The notes: generated by a model not told the origin, from the letters alone. 64,000 bases of DNA from Candidatus Nanopelagicus sp. (GCA_016462445.1 JAEMTE010000005.1:1-64000), one strand, 5' to 3'. Positions 50,542-61,029 are shown, counted from the first letter of the stretch. Numbers and translations are program-made.

Positions 50542-51933
50542 TTAAGCTGGCTTAAATACCTCTTGCGCAGTTGAGTTTTTAATTATCTGCCTGCCCTCAT
50601 CCAATGAGCTAATCACACCAGCTGCTTGCATCTGAGTAATAATGCTGCCTAATACAGTTGCCTCAACTGGACCGGCATAAACTGTTTTACCAGTTGCATT
50701 TGCAGTTAATTGATTTAATAATTTATTAGCACTCCCCCCGCCCACAATATTTATTGAATCAATCTTAACTCCGGCCGCATCTTGTAGCTGATCTAATACC
50801 TTCACATAGGCATCGGCTAATGAGTCAAAGATGCACCGGGCATACTCTGCTGGCGTGCTTGGCACTGGTTGATTCATCTCTTGGCATAAGGCGGCAATTC
50901 GCTCTGGCATAGCACCTGGCTTTTCAAACCTTGGATCATTTGCATTAATTACCGCACCCTTTGGCAAACTCTCTGCTGCTTTGGCAAGCTCTGCTGCGGT
51001 GTATTTCTCACCCTTACCTGCCCAGTAATCCAATGACTCCTCAAGTAACCACATACCAGCGACATTTTTAATAAAGCGGATGCGATCATCAACTCCCATC
51101 TCATTGGTGATATTAAAATCCATCGCCTTTTTATTTGTAACTGGCTGCTTTAACTCAAGGCCAACTAATGACCAGGTGCCACTTGAGATATAGGCAGCAT
51201 TACCTTTTATAGGTAGTGGTGTTCCAGCAACTGCGCTAGCTGTGTCATGAGAGCCAACTGAGATAACTTTAATTCCATCTAACTCACCATGGCCAGAAAC
51301 TACTCCCATCTGCTGCCCTGGTTTATTTATCTTTGGAAATAACTCTTTTCTAATCCCTAACCTTTGAATTAACTCCCAATCCCAATCATGGGTATAAACA
51401 TTTAGTAATTGGGTGGTGGAGGCGTTGGTGATCTCGGTCGAGATTGCGCCACAAAGTAGGTAATTAATCAGATCTGGCACCATTAAAAACTTATCTGCCC
51501 GCAAGTAGGCGGCGGTACTTTTCTCTACAAATAATTGATACATCGTATTAAAGAAAATAAATTGAATGCCGGTCTTGCCATAGATGTAATCAACACCTAG
51601 ATCTTGCTTTAACGCAGCCATTACCCCATCGGTGCGGCCATCACGGTAGCAATGAGGCTGCCCAATTACCTCACCATCTTTATCAATTAAGCCGTAATCA
51701 ACCGCCCAGCTATCAACGCCAACACTTACTACCTCACCTAATTTGGTGGCGGCAAGTAAGCCGGCTTTAACCTGCTCAATAATAAATTGCCAATCCCAAA
51801 AGAGGCCATCATTATTTTGCACCGGCTCATGTTTAAAGCGGTGCACCTCAGTTAAAACAATCTTCTCACCAGATAATTGCCCAACAGTTACCCGACCAGA
51901 GGAGCCACCAAGATCAACCGCTGCGTAAAGCAA
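50542..51933 (-). CDS. rhaB: Rhamnulokinase
   Basis: VDLGGSSGRVTVGQLSGEKIVLTEVHRFKHEPVQNNDGLFWDW; operon with rhaD/rhaI. Confidence 0.92.
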   Translation of the reverse strand: MLYAAVDLGGSSGRVTVGQLSGEKIVLTEVHRFKHEPVQNNDGLFWDWQFIIEQVKAGLLAATKLGEVVSVGVDSWAVDYGLIDKDGEVIGQPHCYRDGRTDGVMAALKQDLGVDYIYGKTGIQFIFFNTMYQLFVEKSTAAYLRADKFLMVPDLINYLLCGAISTEITNASTTQLLNVYTHDWDWELIQRLGIRKELFPKINKPGQQMGVVSGHGELDGIKVISVGSHDTASAVAGTPLPIKGNAAYISSGTWSLVGLELKQPVTNKKAMDFNITNEMGVDDRIRFIKNVAGMWLLEESLDYWAGKGEKYTAAELAKAAESLPKGAVINANDPRFEKPGAMPERIAALCQEMNQPVPSTPAEYARCIFDSLADAYVKVLDQLQDAAGVKIDSINIVGGGSANKLLNQLTANATGKTVYAGPVEATVLGSIITQMQAAGVISSLDEGRQIIKNSTAQEVFKPA

Positions 51934-51942
51934 AGAGCTTTC

Positions 51943-53994
51943 CTAACGCAGGAAGGCTGCGGCCACACCACCATCTACTGGAATATGAAGTCCAGTAGTT
52001 AGGGTTAGATCTCCGCCTAAAATTACAAAGACGGCAGCAGCGATATGTTCAGGCAATACCTCTTTTTTAAGAATTGTGCGCTGGGCATAAAACTCACCAA
52101 GCTTTGATTCCTCAACCCCATACTGCTTAGCGCGGTTAGCTCCCCAACCACCAGCAAATATGCCAGAGCCCTTAACCACACCATCTGGATTAATGCCATT
52201 TACTCTAATTCCAAACTCACCTAACTCAACTGCAAGTAGGCGAACCTGATGTGATTGCGCAGCCTTAGTGGCGCCATATGCAACATTATTAGCACCGGCA
52301 AAGACTGAGTTTTTAGATGAGATATAAATAATATCCCCACCCATATTTTGCGCCTTTAGCGCTTTAGCAGCCTCACGAGATACTAAAAATGAACCGCGAG
52401 CCATAATGTCAAATTGCAGATCCCAATCAGCAACTGTTGTCTCCGTAATTGGTTTAGCAATTGAGATACCAGCATTGTTAACTACGATATCAATGCCGCC
52501 AAAGGCAAGCACAGTTGCAGCGAGCGCATCTGAGATTGCCTCCTCACTAGTTACATCCATCGCAACTGCAATCGCTTTATCCACCCCACCTAGCTCAGCC
52601 GCTACCTTGGTAGCACCCTCTAAATCTCGGTCTGCAACCACAACACAGGCGCCCTCAGCAGATAGCCGCTCAGCTGTTGCCTTACCTAAACCTGAGGCGG
52701 CCCCGGTTACCAAAGCAACTCGGCCTGCTAATGGCTTTGGTTTTGGCATCCGCTTTAACTTTGCCTCCTCCAAATCCCAGTACTCAATTCTAAATTTTTC
52801 AATCTCAGCAATTGGTGCATAAGTTGAAAGAGATTCTGCCCCGCGCATTACATTAATTGCATTGATATAAAACTCACCAGCAACCCGGGCGGTTTGTTTA
52901 TCTTTGCCATAGGTAAACATGCCAACACCTGGCACTAAAATTACTAATGGATCAGCCCCTCGCATCGCCGGTGAATCCGCTTTAGCATTGCGTTTGTAAT
53001 AGGCGGCGTAATTTTTGCGGTAGGCCTCATGTAACTCATTAGCCCGCTTAATAACATCCTCAATTGGTGCATCTGGTTTGGTATCTAGCACCATTGGTGA
53101 GATCTTGGTGCGCAAGAAGTGATCTGGACATGATGTGCCAAGGGCGGCTAATTGCATAAGCTTTGATCCTTGCAGGAAATCTAGAACTACATCATTATCG
53201 GTAAAGCTACCCAGCATGCGCATATCTTTAGATGCAATACCGCGAAGATATGGCGCAAGGGCGGCGGCCCGTTCTTTTCGTGCAGCAGGTGCTAATGGCG
53301 CGAACTTTGCCTCCTTCTTACCAAATGGATCAGCCTTACCCTTCACCTTAATAAACTCCTCAGCTTTGGTAATTGCCCAAATTGAACGCTCTTCACACTC
53401 TTTACTTGTCACTCCCCAAGTTGTTAAACCATGGCCGCCTAATACACAACCCTTTGCCTTTGGATTCTCCTTAGCAATCTTTGCCATATCAAGTCCTAAT
53501 TGAAAACCAGGCCTTCTCCAATTAACCCAGAGAATTTCATCCCCAAAGCACTCTTGCGTTAATTTTTGGCCATCCTTTGATGTTGCCAGTGCAATAATTG
53601 AATCTGGGTGCAGGTGATCAACATGATCAAACTCAACTAAGCCATGCATTGAGGTATCAATACTTGGCGCAGCCCCACCCTTACCAAATGCGCAGTAATC
53701 AAAGAGTGCAACCATCTCATCTTCGCGCTCAACGCCTGGATATACATTTATTAAATCTTTAAATTTATCAAGATCTAACGCGGCAAGACCTGCCTCTTTT
53801 AATGTTCCAAGATCACCGCCTGATCCTTTAACCCAAAGCACAGTTGTCTCCTTGCCAGTTGCCGGATTTGCCACCACACCTTTTGCTGATGTGTTACCGC
53901 CGGCGTAATTGGTAAATCTAGGCTCTGCGCCTAATTTATTACTCCGTGCTAATAACTCAGCAACAACCTTTGGTGTCGACATTAAGCTCCCCAT
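51943..53994 (-). CDS. rhaD: Bifunctional rhamnulose-1-phosphate aldolase / short-chain alcohol dehydrogenase
   Basis: Class II aldolase N-terminal half (GCVLGGHGLTTWGV) fused to SDR (GRVALVTGAASGLGKATAERLSAEGA...YGATKAA). Confidence 0.93.
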   Translation of the reverse strand: MGSLMSTPKVVAELLARSNKLGAEPRFTNYAGGNTSAKGVVANPATGKETTVLWVKGSGGDLGTLKEAGLAALDLDKFKDLINVYPGVEREDEMVALFDYCAFGKGGAAPSIDTSMHGLVEFDHVDHLHPDSIIALATSKDGQKLTQECFGDEILWVNWRRPGFQLGLDMAKIAKENPKAKGCVLGGHGLTTWGVTSKECEERSIWAITKAEEFIKVKGKADPFGKKEAKFAPLAPAARKERAAALAPYLRGIASKDMRMLGSFTDNDVVLDFLQGSKLMQLAALGTSCPDHFLRTKISPMVLDTKPDAPIEDVIKRANELHEAYRKNYAAYYKRNAKADSPAMRGADPLVILVPGVGMFTYGKDKQTARVAGEFYINAINVMRGAESLSTYAPIAEIEKFRIEYWDLEEAKLKRMPKPKPLAGRVALVTGAASGLGKATAERLSAEGACVVVADRDLEGATKVAAELGGVDKAIAVAMDVTSEEAISDALAATVLAFGGIDIVVNNAGISIAKPITETTVADWDLQFDIMARGSFLVSREAAKALKAQNMGGDIIYISSKNSVFAGANNVAYGATKAAQSHQVRLLAVELGEFGIRVNGINPDGVVKGSGIFAGGWGANRAKQYGVEESKLGEFYAQRTILKKEVLPEHIAAAVFVILGGDLTLTTGLHIPVDGGVAAAFLR

Positions 53995-55148
53995 CCAGCT
54001 TGTGCGCCGCCGACTCGATCAGCTGCGATTTTTTCGGCATAACCACTCTTGGCATAAGCAATCTTAGGATCTGGTGCTAATCCCAGCTCACCTCTTAGCT
54101 CACCAAGTAGCTCGCGTACATCACTGTTGTAGGCATCCATCAAAACATCATTAGCACCTAATACATCCCCTGCTAATTGCGCCCTCTTTAACGCATCAGC
54201 ATCTACTAATAATGCTTTAGCAACCGCCTCCTGCACATTTGTAATTGAGCGGATCTGGGCTGGAATCTTTGGTTCGATGTTATGGCATTGATCTAATACA
54301 TAAGAGACAGTTGTATCTTTTGCAAAGCCGCCACCTTGATTAACCTCATGCATAATTCTAAATAACTGAAATGGATCTGCTGCGCCAACAATTAGATCAT
54401 CATCGGCGTAGAATCTTGAGTTAAAATCAAATGCGCCTAACCGCTTTTTGCGAAGTAAGAAGGCGACGATGTACTCAATATTTGTGCCTGGTGCGTGGTG
54501 TCCAGTATCAACACAGACTGATGCCTTAGGTCCTAGCTCAGTGCAGTGCACATATGAGGTACCCCAATCAGGTACATCGGTTGAATAAAATGCAGGTTCA
54601 AAGAATTTATACTCAAGCAACATTCGCTGGTTATCACCAAGACGGGCATACACCTTTTGTAGTGATTCAAATAAGCGATCTTGACGCCCTGCTAAATCAT
54701 CTTGGCCTGGATAGTTTGTTCCGTCAGCAAACCAAAGCTTAAGATCTGCAACCCCTGTGATATCCATAATGTCGATGCACTCAAGTAGGTGATCAACTGC
54801 TTTCTGGCGAATCTTCTTATCAAAGTGGCAGACAGAGCCGTACTTGTAATCATCATCTTGGAAGGTGTTTGAGTTAATTGTGCCAAGGCGTACCCCTAAA
54901 TTCTTGGCATGCTTTGCTAAATCTGCGTAATCAGCAACCTTATCCCAAGGAATATGCATCGCTACCGCAGGAGCTGCTCCGGTGTACTTATGTACTTGAG
55001 CAGCATCGGCAATCTTCTCGTATGGATCGCGCGGTACACCAGGTTGTGCGAAAACTTTAAACCTAGTACCAGAGTTTCCATAAGCCCAAGATGGCGTCTC
55101 AATATAAAAACGCTTAAGTACTTCCTTCACCTCTTTTGCTGATGCCAT
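53982..55148 (-). CDS. rhaI: L-rhamnose isomerase (Pseudomonas-type)
   Basis: PSWAYGNSGTRFKVFAQPGVPRDPYEKIADAAQVHKYTG; CVDTGHHAPGTNIEYIVAFLL. Confidence 0.93.
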   Translation of the reverse strand: MASAKEVKEVLKRFYIETPSWAYGNSGTRFKVFAQPGVPRDPYEKIADAAQVHKYTGAAPAVAMHIPWDKVADYADLAKHAKNLGVRLGTINSNTFQDDDYKYGSVCHFDKKIRQKAVDHLLECIDIMDITGVADLKLWFADGTNYPGQDDLAGRQDRLFESLQKVYARLGDNQRMLLEYKFFEPAFYSTDVPDWGTSYVHCTELGPKASVCVDTGHHAPGTNIEYIVAFLLRKKRLGAFDFNSRFYADDDLIVGAADPFQLFRIMHEVNQGGGFAKDTTVSYVLDQCHNIEPKIPAQIRSITNVQEAVAKALLVDADALKRAQLAGDVLGANDVLMDAYNSDVRELLGELRGELGLAPDPKIAYAKSGYAEKIAADRVGGAQAGWGA

Positions 55149-55191
55149 CTGCCTGCTCCTTTTTTAGTTAGCTAGTTAGTTGTTATAACTT

Positions 55192-55515
55192 TTAATTTAA
55201 GTGGAAAACCTCTTCAAGTTGCAAGAAACCTTCATCAGGTCGCTTGCCCTCTAGCGCCACAAAAAACTCTGCCATCTCCGCCTGCCATTTTGCATTAATC
55301 TCTTTTTTCTCCATCCCAGCTTTTGCTGCTGCCAGGGAGGGTGTCTCTAAGTATCCGATTAAGGTGCCATCATTTTTATCCAAATATAAGGAGTAATTAC
55401 CCCAGCCACACTCACTAAGTGCTGCCAACATCTCCGGCCATACCTGCTCATGACGGCGGATGTACTCAGCCATCTTTTCTTTTCTTACCTGTAATCTAAA
55501 ACAAACCCGCTCCAT
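55192..55515 (-). CDS. rhaM: L-rhamnose mutarotase
   Basis: RVCFRLQVRKEKMAEYIRRHEQVWPEMLAALSECGWGNYSLYLD. Confidence 0.94.
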   Translation of the reverse strand: MERVCFRLQVRKEKMAEYIRRHEQVWPEMLAALSECGWGNYSLYLDKNDGTLIGYLETPSLAAAKAGMEKKEINAKWQAEMAEFFVALEGKRPDEGFLQLEEVFHLN

Positions 55516-55518
55516 TAA

Positions 55519-56379
55519 TTAATACCTAGCCTTCATAAAATCAAGTGACTTCTTAGCTAAATCATCTGAGTCATTCCACAGATTTCGCCAAACACATAAG
55601 GTATTTGAAAGGGCGGGATCTACTACAGCGGAGGAGAAGGATTCAAAGGTAATCGGTCCTTGGTAATTTATTTTCTTAAGCGCTGTGAAGAATGAATCAA
55701 AATCAACATTGCCAGTTCCTAAATAGCCACGATGGCTCTCACCGATGTGAACATAACCAAGCCGCTCACCTGCTGCTAACACTGACTTTTGCAATCCATC
55801 CTCTTCAATATTCATATGGTAGGTATCAAGGTGGATAAATGCATTTGGCCGATTTACCTGATCTAAAAACTCTAATCCTTCAAGGCCGGTATTCATAATA
55901 TTTGTCTCATAACGATTTACTACCTCAAGATCAATATTAATTCCTAGCTCTGCGGTGTAATCAGCTAACCGCTGCATTGCTGCCACCGATGATGCCCGTG
56001 CCTCTTTACTGGCTGGTCCTGGATACTTTGCCAGGGATGAGTAGATAACTCCACATAACTCTGTGCCACCTAGGGCGTGCAAAACATCTGCAACCTTGCA
56101 AAGCAGTTCATCACCTTTTTTAACAATTGAGGCATCTGGGCTGGTCACATCAGTCTTTGCAGATAAGCCTAAGGAGGCGTGCGCCCTTAAATTAAACTCT
56201 TGTAGTAAATCCTTAGTCATTGCAATATCAAAACTCCAAGGATCAAATATTGCTAATTCGATGTAGTCATAGCCATTACGAGCTGCGCTACTTATTGCAG
56301 AGCGGGCACTGGCAGCTGACCAGTCGCCAACCCAAACCAGTGCGTGTCCACCAAATTCAAGTTGCTTAGCTGCTGGCAT
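55519..56379 (-). CDS. Sugar isomerase/epimerase, TIM barrel (tagatose/allulose 3-epimerase-like)
   Basis: Metal ligand motifs LEVVNRYETN, HLDTYHMNIEE, HIGESHRGYLGTG, TFESFSS. Confidence 0.8.
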   Translation of the reverse strand: MPAAKQLEFGGHALVWVGDWSAASARSAISSAARNGYDYIELAIFDPWSFDIAMTKDLLQEFNLRAHASLGLSAKTDVTSPDASIVKKGDELLCKVADVLHALGGTELCGVIYSSLAKYPGPASKEARASSVAAMQRLADYTAELGINIDLEVVNRYETNIMNTGLEGLEFLDQVNRPNAFIHLDTYHMNIEEDGLQKSVLAAGERLGYVHIGESHRGYLGTGNVDFDSFFTALKKINYQGPITFESFSSAVVDPALSNTLCVWRNLWNDSDDLAKKSLDFMKARY

Positions 56380-56490
56380 AAATTACTCCGTTACCAAGGG
56401 TGGAAAGGGTTAATATCCTTATTCTTTCACTCTTTTATATATGTGTCCAACTTTTTACTTTTAATATCAAAATATAAACAATATAACTGG

Positions 56491-56533
56491 GTAAAAAGAA
56501 GATAGGGCAGCCTCTTGAGGAGACTGCCCTATC
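56491..56533 (-). terminator. Rho-independent terminator downstream of the sugar-binding protein
   Basis: Minus strand: GATAGGGCAGTCTCCTCAAGAGGCTGCCCTATC then TTCTTTTTAC. Confidence 0.85.
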
Positions 56534-56561
56534 AGCAGATTAATTTAAGATTCTAATTTAA

Positions 56562-57575
56562 TTAGAAGTTAAATCCATCTACGTTGTCCTTTGTAAATAC
56601 AGTTGCTGGGCCTAGGATGATTTCATTTCCTACTGCACCCTTTGTAACTGTACGCTCTTTCAAGCCTTTATCAGTTTTACCAGATTTTACAACTGATCCA
56701 ACTGTAACTTTTTGCTTGTTGTTCTTGATTGAGTTAGCAACCTGAACAGCAACATATCCGAAGTTTTCTACATCCCATAGAGATGCTTGAGCTCCAGATC
56801 CGTCCTTGATGTATGTCTTCATATCATTTGGAAGACCTAGACCAGTTACGAAAACCTTGCCCTTTGAAGCTGAGCCAGAAACATACTTAGCTGCAGCAAC
56901 AATACCTACTGATGTAGGAGCAACGATTGCCTTGATGGTTGGGTTCTTCTGGATAAGACCTTGGGTCTCAGTTGTTGACTCTTCTGGCTTATCTAGACCG
57001 TAAGCAGTTGCAACAATCTTTACATCTGGATACTTAGCAGCAAGCTCCTTCTTCATGAAATCAATCCATACGTTCTGGTTGGTTGCATCTGGAGTTGTTG
57101 AAAGGATCGCGATATCACCCTTACCACCAGCAAGATCAGAAGCAGACTTAGCAAGTGCTTGTCCGATACCCTCTGATGAAGCTTGGTTAATAAATACTGA
57201 ACGTCCAGCTTGAGCAACATCTGAATCGTATGTAACAACTGTTACACCCTTCTTCATAGCTGCCTTAAGTGCAGGTACTAGAGCATCCTTATCATTAGCA
57301 GCAACGATTAATACGTTGTATCCGCCTTGTACAGCTGCGTTAATTTCCTTAACTTGAGCAGCTGCTGTGATTTCGGTTGGGCCCTTGTAAGCACAAGTTG
57401 CCTTAAGTTCCTTACATGCGCGCTCTACGCCTACCTGGGCTGCTTGGAAGTAGCCGATAGTTCCTAATTTAGGAATGTGCGCGATTTTTAGCTTGGTTGC
57501 AGCCTGTGCAGGTGCAGCAACAAAAGCTGTTGCAACAAGTGCGGCTATACCAAGAGCAGAGAGTACTTTTTTCAA
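56562..57575 (-). CDS. rhaS: Sugar ABC transporter substrate-binding protein (RhaS/LsrB-like)
   Basis: Signal peptide; KLKIAHIPKLGTIGYFQAAQVGVERACKELKATCAYKGPTEITAAAQVKEINAAVQGGYNVLIVAANDKDALVPALK. Confidence 0.88.
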   Translation of the reverse strand: MKKVLSALGIAALVATAFVAAPAQAATKLKIAHIPKLGTIGYFQAAQVGVERACKELKATCAYKGPTEITAAAQVKEINAAVQGGYNVLIVAANDKDALVPALKAAMKKGVTVVTYDSDVAQAGRSVFINQASSEGIGQALAKSASDLAGGKGDIAILSTTPDATNQNVWIDFMKKELAAKYPDVKIVATAYGLDKPEESTTETQGLIQKNPTIKAIVAPTSVGIVAAAKYVSGSASKGKVFVTGLGLPNDMKTYIKDGSGAQASLWDVENFGYVAVQVANSIKNNKQKVTVGSVVKSGKTDKGLKERTVTKGAVGNEIILGPATVFTKDNVDGFNF

Positions 57576-57595
57576 AGTATTTCCTTTCGGTTGGA

Positions 57596-57621
57596 ATTAC
57601 AAAATTATCTAATCTTGTAAT
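57596..57621. promoter_or_regulatory. Inverted repeat ATTACAA-N12-TTGTAAT enclosing a -10-like GATAAT upstream of the binding-protein gene
   Basis: Read directly; 21 bp upstream of the SBP start codon; minus strand -10 at 57604-57609. Confidence 0.55.
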
Positions 57622-57725
57622 AAGGGCCTAGAAAAGTAGCTACGACTTCTAGGACCGTTGGGAAAGGGTAAAGCAGGCTCAGCGGGAAGGCAATTTAAAT
57701 TTATAACGTTTAGGTTGCGAAACCC

Positions 57726-58460
57726 CTACCCCATCACCAATCCACCGTTTACATTGATTGACGCACCAGTAACATATGAGGCCATCTCAGATGCTAAGAA
57801 ATTAATCATCCCAGCCACCTCCTCCGGTTTTCCTAAACGATTTAGTGGAGTTTGGGCAAGCCACTCATCTAATCGTCCCTTTGATCTTTGCGCAATCATA
57901 TTTGTTTGAATTCTTCCTGGCAGAACTGCATTAACAGTTACACCACTTGCGCCATACTCTTTTGCAGCAGAGTAGGTAAGTCCAAGTAATCCTGCCTTTG
58001 CCGCTGCATAGTGGGCGTGATTTGCAGAGCCAACTAATGCAACCTGGGATGAGATATTAATTATTCGGCCCCACTTTTTACTAACCATACTTGGCGCACA
58101 TGCTCTAATTAATTTAAAGGCGGCGGTTAAATTAATATTTAAAGCTTGATCCCAAAGTTCATCACTCATTTCGATAATGCTGGCATCACTCATTAATCCG
58201 GCGTTGTTAATTAAGATATCAATATCGCCAAGCTTTGCTTTAACAGATGCAACTAACTTATCTACGCAATCCTTTTGGGAAAGATCTGCCCTAAAGATCT
58301 CAACCTTTAAACCCTTGCTATTTAATTGCTCAGAGATTTGTTTAGCCTCATTTTCACTACTTGAGTACTGCAGCGCTACAGTAATTTTCGCTTCCGCCAA
58401 TGCGGCAACTGTGGCAGCGCCAATCCCAGTTGCGCCCCCTGTTACTAATGCCACTCTCAC
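57726..58460 (-). CDS. Short-chain dehydrogenase/reductase (FabG-like)
   Basis: VALVTGGATGIGAATVAALAEAK, NNAGLM, YAAAKAGLLGLT. Confidence 0.92.
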   Translation of the reverse strand: MRVALVTGGATGIGAATVAALAEAKITVALQYSSSENEAKQISEQLNSKGLKVEIFRADLSQKDCVDKLVASVKAKLGDIDILINNAGLMSDASIIEMSDELWDQALNINLTAAFKLIRACAPSMVSKKWGRIINISSQVALVGSANHAHYAAAKAGLLGLTYSAAKEYGASGVTVNAVLPGRIQTNMIAQRSKGRLDEWLAQTPLNRLGKPEEVAGMINFLASEMASYVTGASINVNGGLVMG

Positions 58461-59533
58461 TTTAAGCCACCTGATTTCATAAACGATTGCATAACCTCTG
58501 GGTTTGCAATTCGAGTTGCAACCTTGCCATCTAGTAAGCCTAATAGATCATCAACAACCATCTTTGAGTGATGCTCAACAACCTCCCGTGTAGCACCGGC
58601 AAGGTGTGGGCTTAGCACAACATTTGAAAGGGTGCGAAATGGTGAATCACCTGGCAGTGGCTCAGTTGGATAGACATCAAGGGCGGCCCCGGCAATCTTT
58701 CTCTCCTTTAATACTTTAAAAAGTGCATCGTAATCAACTAAGGCAGCTCGAGCGGTATTAATAAAGTAAGCACTGCCCTTCATAAGCGCAAACTGTTTTA
58801 CGCCAAATAATCCTGTACTTTCTGGGGTTACCTTCGCCGCCATCACTACAAAATCACTTTGCGCAGCCAACTCATCTAACTCGATAGATTTAATTGAAAG
58901 CTTTGCTAATTGATCCGCCTTTGCATATGGATCAAATGCAACTACCTTCATTCCGAGCGCAGCAACTCGTTTGGCGATCTCTTGCCCAATAAAGCCAGCG
59001 CCAACTAAGCCAACAGTTTTACCCATTAACTCATCGCCTTGAAATCTTTGAAATGGTGCATCAAGGTCCATACTCCACTCAGAGGTTACATTTTTACGCT
59101 CCCCTGATTTATCACTATAGGAAACGGTAGTTAGATCATCGGTGTAACGAAGTAGGTGATGGGTAGTTGGAATACTTCTAGCAATTGAGATCATAAGTCC
59201 TAGGGTGTACTCAGCTACTGCTACTGCATTTCTACCTGGTGCAAAAAGGGCTGGAACTCCTTGTTTAGTTGCAGCTGCAATATCTAAGCTAGCTCCTGGT
59301 TCATTTCTTAGGCAGGCAACAATCTTTAATCTCTTAGCACTGGCAAGTACTGCAGCTGTAATATTTTCAAACTCAACAATGCCAACTTCGATATCTTTAA
59401 ACTTTTCAATTAACTCTGCCTCACTTAATTTAACTCCAGTTAAACCAAAGCCGCCTTGTTCTACCTCAAATCCACTGCTGATCAGGCGATTAACTTGAAC
59501 TTTATCTATTCGAGCAGTTATAAATGCTTTCAT
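58457..59533 (-). CDS. D-2-hydroxyacid dehydrogenase (PGDH-like)
   Basis: GKTVGLVGAGFIGQEIAKRVAALGMKVVAFDPY; INTARAALVDYDAL; SPHLAGATREVVEHHS. Confidence 0.92.
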   Translation of the reverse strand: MKAFITARIDKVQVNRLISSGFEVEQGGFGLTGVKLSEAELIEKFKDIEVGIVEFENITAAVLASAKRLKIVACLRNEPGASLDIAAATKQGVPALFAPGRNAVAVAEYTLGLMISIARSIPTTHHLLRYTDDLTTVSYSDKSGERKNVTSEWSMDLDAPFQRFQGDELMGKTVGLVGAGFIGQEIAKRVAALGMKVVAFDPYAKADQLAKLSIKSIELDELAAQSDFVVMAAKVTPESTGLFGVKQFALMKGSAYFINTARAALVDYDALFKVLKERKIAGAALDVYPTEPLPGDSPFRTLSNVVLSPHLAGATREVVEHHSKMVVDDLLGLLDGKVATRIANPEVMQSFMKSGGLK

Positions 59534-61026
59534 TTATTAACCTTATAGGTTGCAGAATCTGCTGAGTGATCAAACTCCGCTTTAACACTTTCATACAAAG
59601 ATCTATATCTGGCATATCGCTCTTGATAATAGGAGTGAAGCTTTGCCTCTGGCTGGTATCTACTTTCAATCTGCAGATTCATCTTTAGTGTTGTTCTAAT
59701 ATCGCTAAATACACCTGCGCCCATACCAGCAAGGTAGGCATCGCCAACTGCTGCCCCACTTGAATCCTTTAATATCGCAATTGGCATTCCTAAAACATCT
59801 GCCTTTATTTGATTCCACAGCCCACTCTTACTGCCTCCACCAATACTTCTTATCTCTTCAATTTTAATTCCAGATTTTTTAGCGATCTCAACATTATGAG
59901 CTAAGGCAAATGCAGTTCCCTCTAGAACTGCTCTAAACATCATCGCAGGTGTAGTGGTAAGTGATAAACCAAAAAATACACCGCGGGCATTGGTATGCCA
60001 GATCGGTGATCGCTCACCCATCATGTATGGCAGAAATATTAATCCCTCACTTCCTGGTGAGCACTTGGCTGCTTGATCTGATAAATCTTCAACTGAACTT
60101 TCAGCCTTTAATATATTTTGTTGCAGCCAGGCCACACTCGCACCTGATGCCACCATCGCGCCTAATCGAAGCTGACGTCCTGCGATTGCATGTTCAATTG
60201 CTACAAATGCATCATTAAAGTTATTTCCATCAGTTGGCATTAACAACACTGTTGAGGTTCCAGTCATCTCAGCGACAACTCCAGGATCAATTACCCCGGC
60301 CTCAAGGGCGGCTGAGCAGCCATCAACACTGCCAAAGTAAACCGGTGTGCCAGCTGGGATCTTTGATTGATTATTACTTAATACCTCACCTTGTAGCACA
60401 ATTGAGTTAGCAATTTGCGGAAACTTATCCTCACTTACGCCAACAAACTTCATTACATCATCTGCCCAATTTAAATTATCAGCACTTCGAAGTTGTAATA
60501 AAGATGCATGGGCGAAATCAAGGCCAAATTTGCCAGTTAATTTGTAATTTAGAAAGCCAGGGATTTGCAGAAAATACTTTGTCTTTTGATAATTACTTGG
60601 CTCATTTTTAATAAACCATTTGATCTTAGCCGCCACATAATATGGATCTGCCCGGTTTCCGGTAAGTTGTGAAATATTTGGAAAACTCTTTGCTAACTCA
60701 TCTGCCTCAAGCTGTGCTCGCCTATCCATCCAGATCATGGCATCTCTTACCGGCACACCATCACCATCGACTGCAATCAAGGTTGGTGCTTGGGCGCTAA
60801 TTGCAATCCCAATTATTTTTGCACCAGGTGCACCACTTTGCGCGATCGCAACTGCATCGCAAAAACTTTGCCACCAATCATTTGGATCTTGCTCAACCCA
60901 ACCTGCTTGCAGATACTTAGTCAGATACTCAGCTCTGCCTTGGGAGATTATGTGGCCGCTCTTATCAACTAACACCGCCTTGGTCGCAGTTGTACCAACA
61001 TCTACGCCAAGTAATAACTCCTGCAT
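59530..61026 (-). CDS. FGGY-family carbohydrate kinase (xylulokinase/LsrK-like)
   Basis: LLLGVDVGTTATKAVLVDKSG...GWVEQDPNDWW; IRSIGGGSKSGLWNQIKADVLGMPI. Confidence 0.92.
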   Translation of the reverse strand: MQELLLGVDVGTTATKAVLVDKSGHIISQGRAEYLTKYLQAGWVEQDPNDWWQSFCDAVAIAQSGAPGAKIIGIAISAQAPTLIAVDGDGVPVRDAMIWMDRRAQLEADELAKSFPNISQLTGNRADPYYVAAKIKWFIKNEPSNYQKTKYFLQIPGFLNYKLTGKFGLDFAHASLLQLRSADNLNWADDVMKFVGVSEDKFPQIANSIVLQGEVLSNNQSKIPAGTPVYFGSVDGCSAALEAGVIDPGVVAEMTGTSTVLLMPTDGNNFNDAFVAIEHAIAGRQLRLGAMVASGASVAWLQQNILKAESSVEDLSDQAAKCSPGSEGLIFLPYMMGERSPIWHTNARGVFFGLSLTTTPAMMFRAVLEGTAFALAHNVEIAKKSGIKIEEIRSIGGGSKSGLWNQIKADVLGMPIAILKDSSGAAVGDAYLAGMGAGVFSDIRTTLKMNLQIESRYQPEAKLHSYYQERYARYRSLYESVKAEFDHSADSATYKVNK

Positions 61027-61029
61027 TAG

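Noticed and set aside
52406-52822. 138-aa plus-strand ORF inside rhaD
   Set aside because: Ala/Ser-rich antisense shadow of the SDR domain.
51943-53994. RhaD-SDR fusion as a novel gene fusion
   Set aside because: Bifunctional rhamnulose-1-phosphate aldolase/alcohol dehydrogenase fusions are already known in Actinobacteria and Firmicutes.
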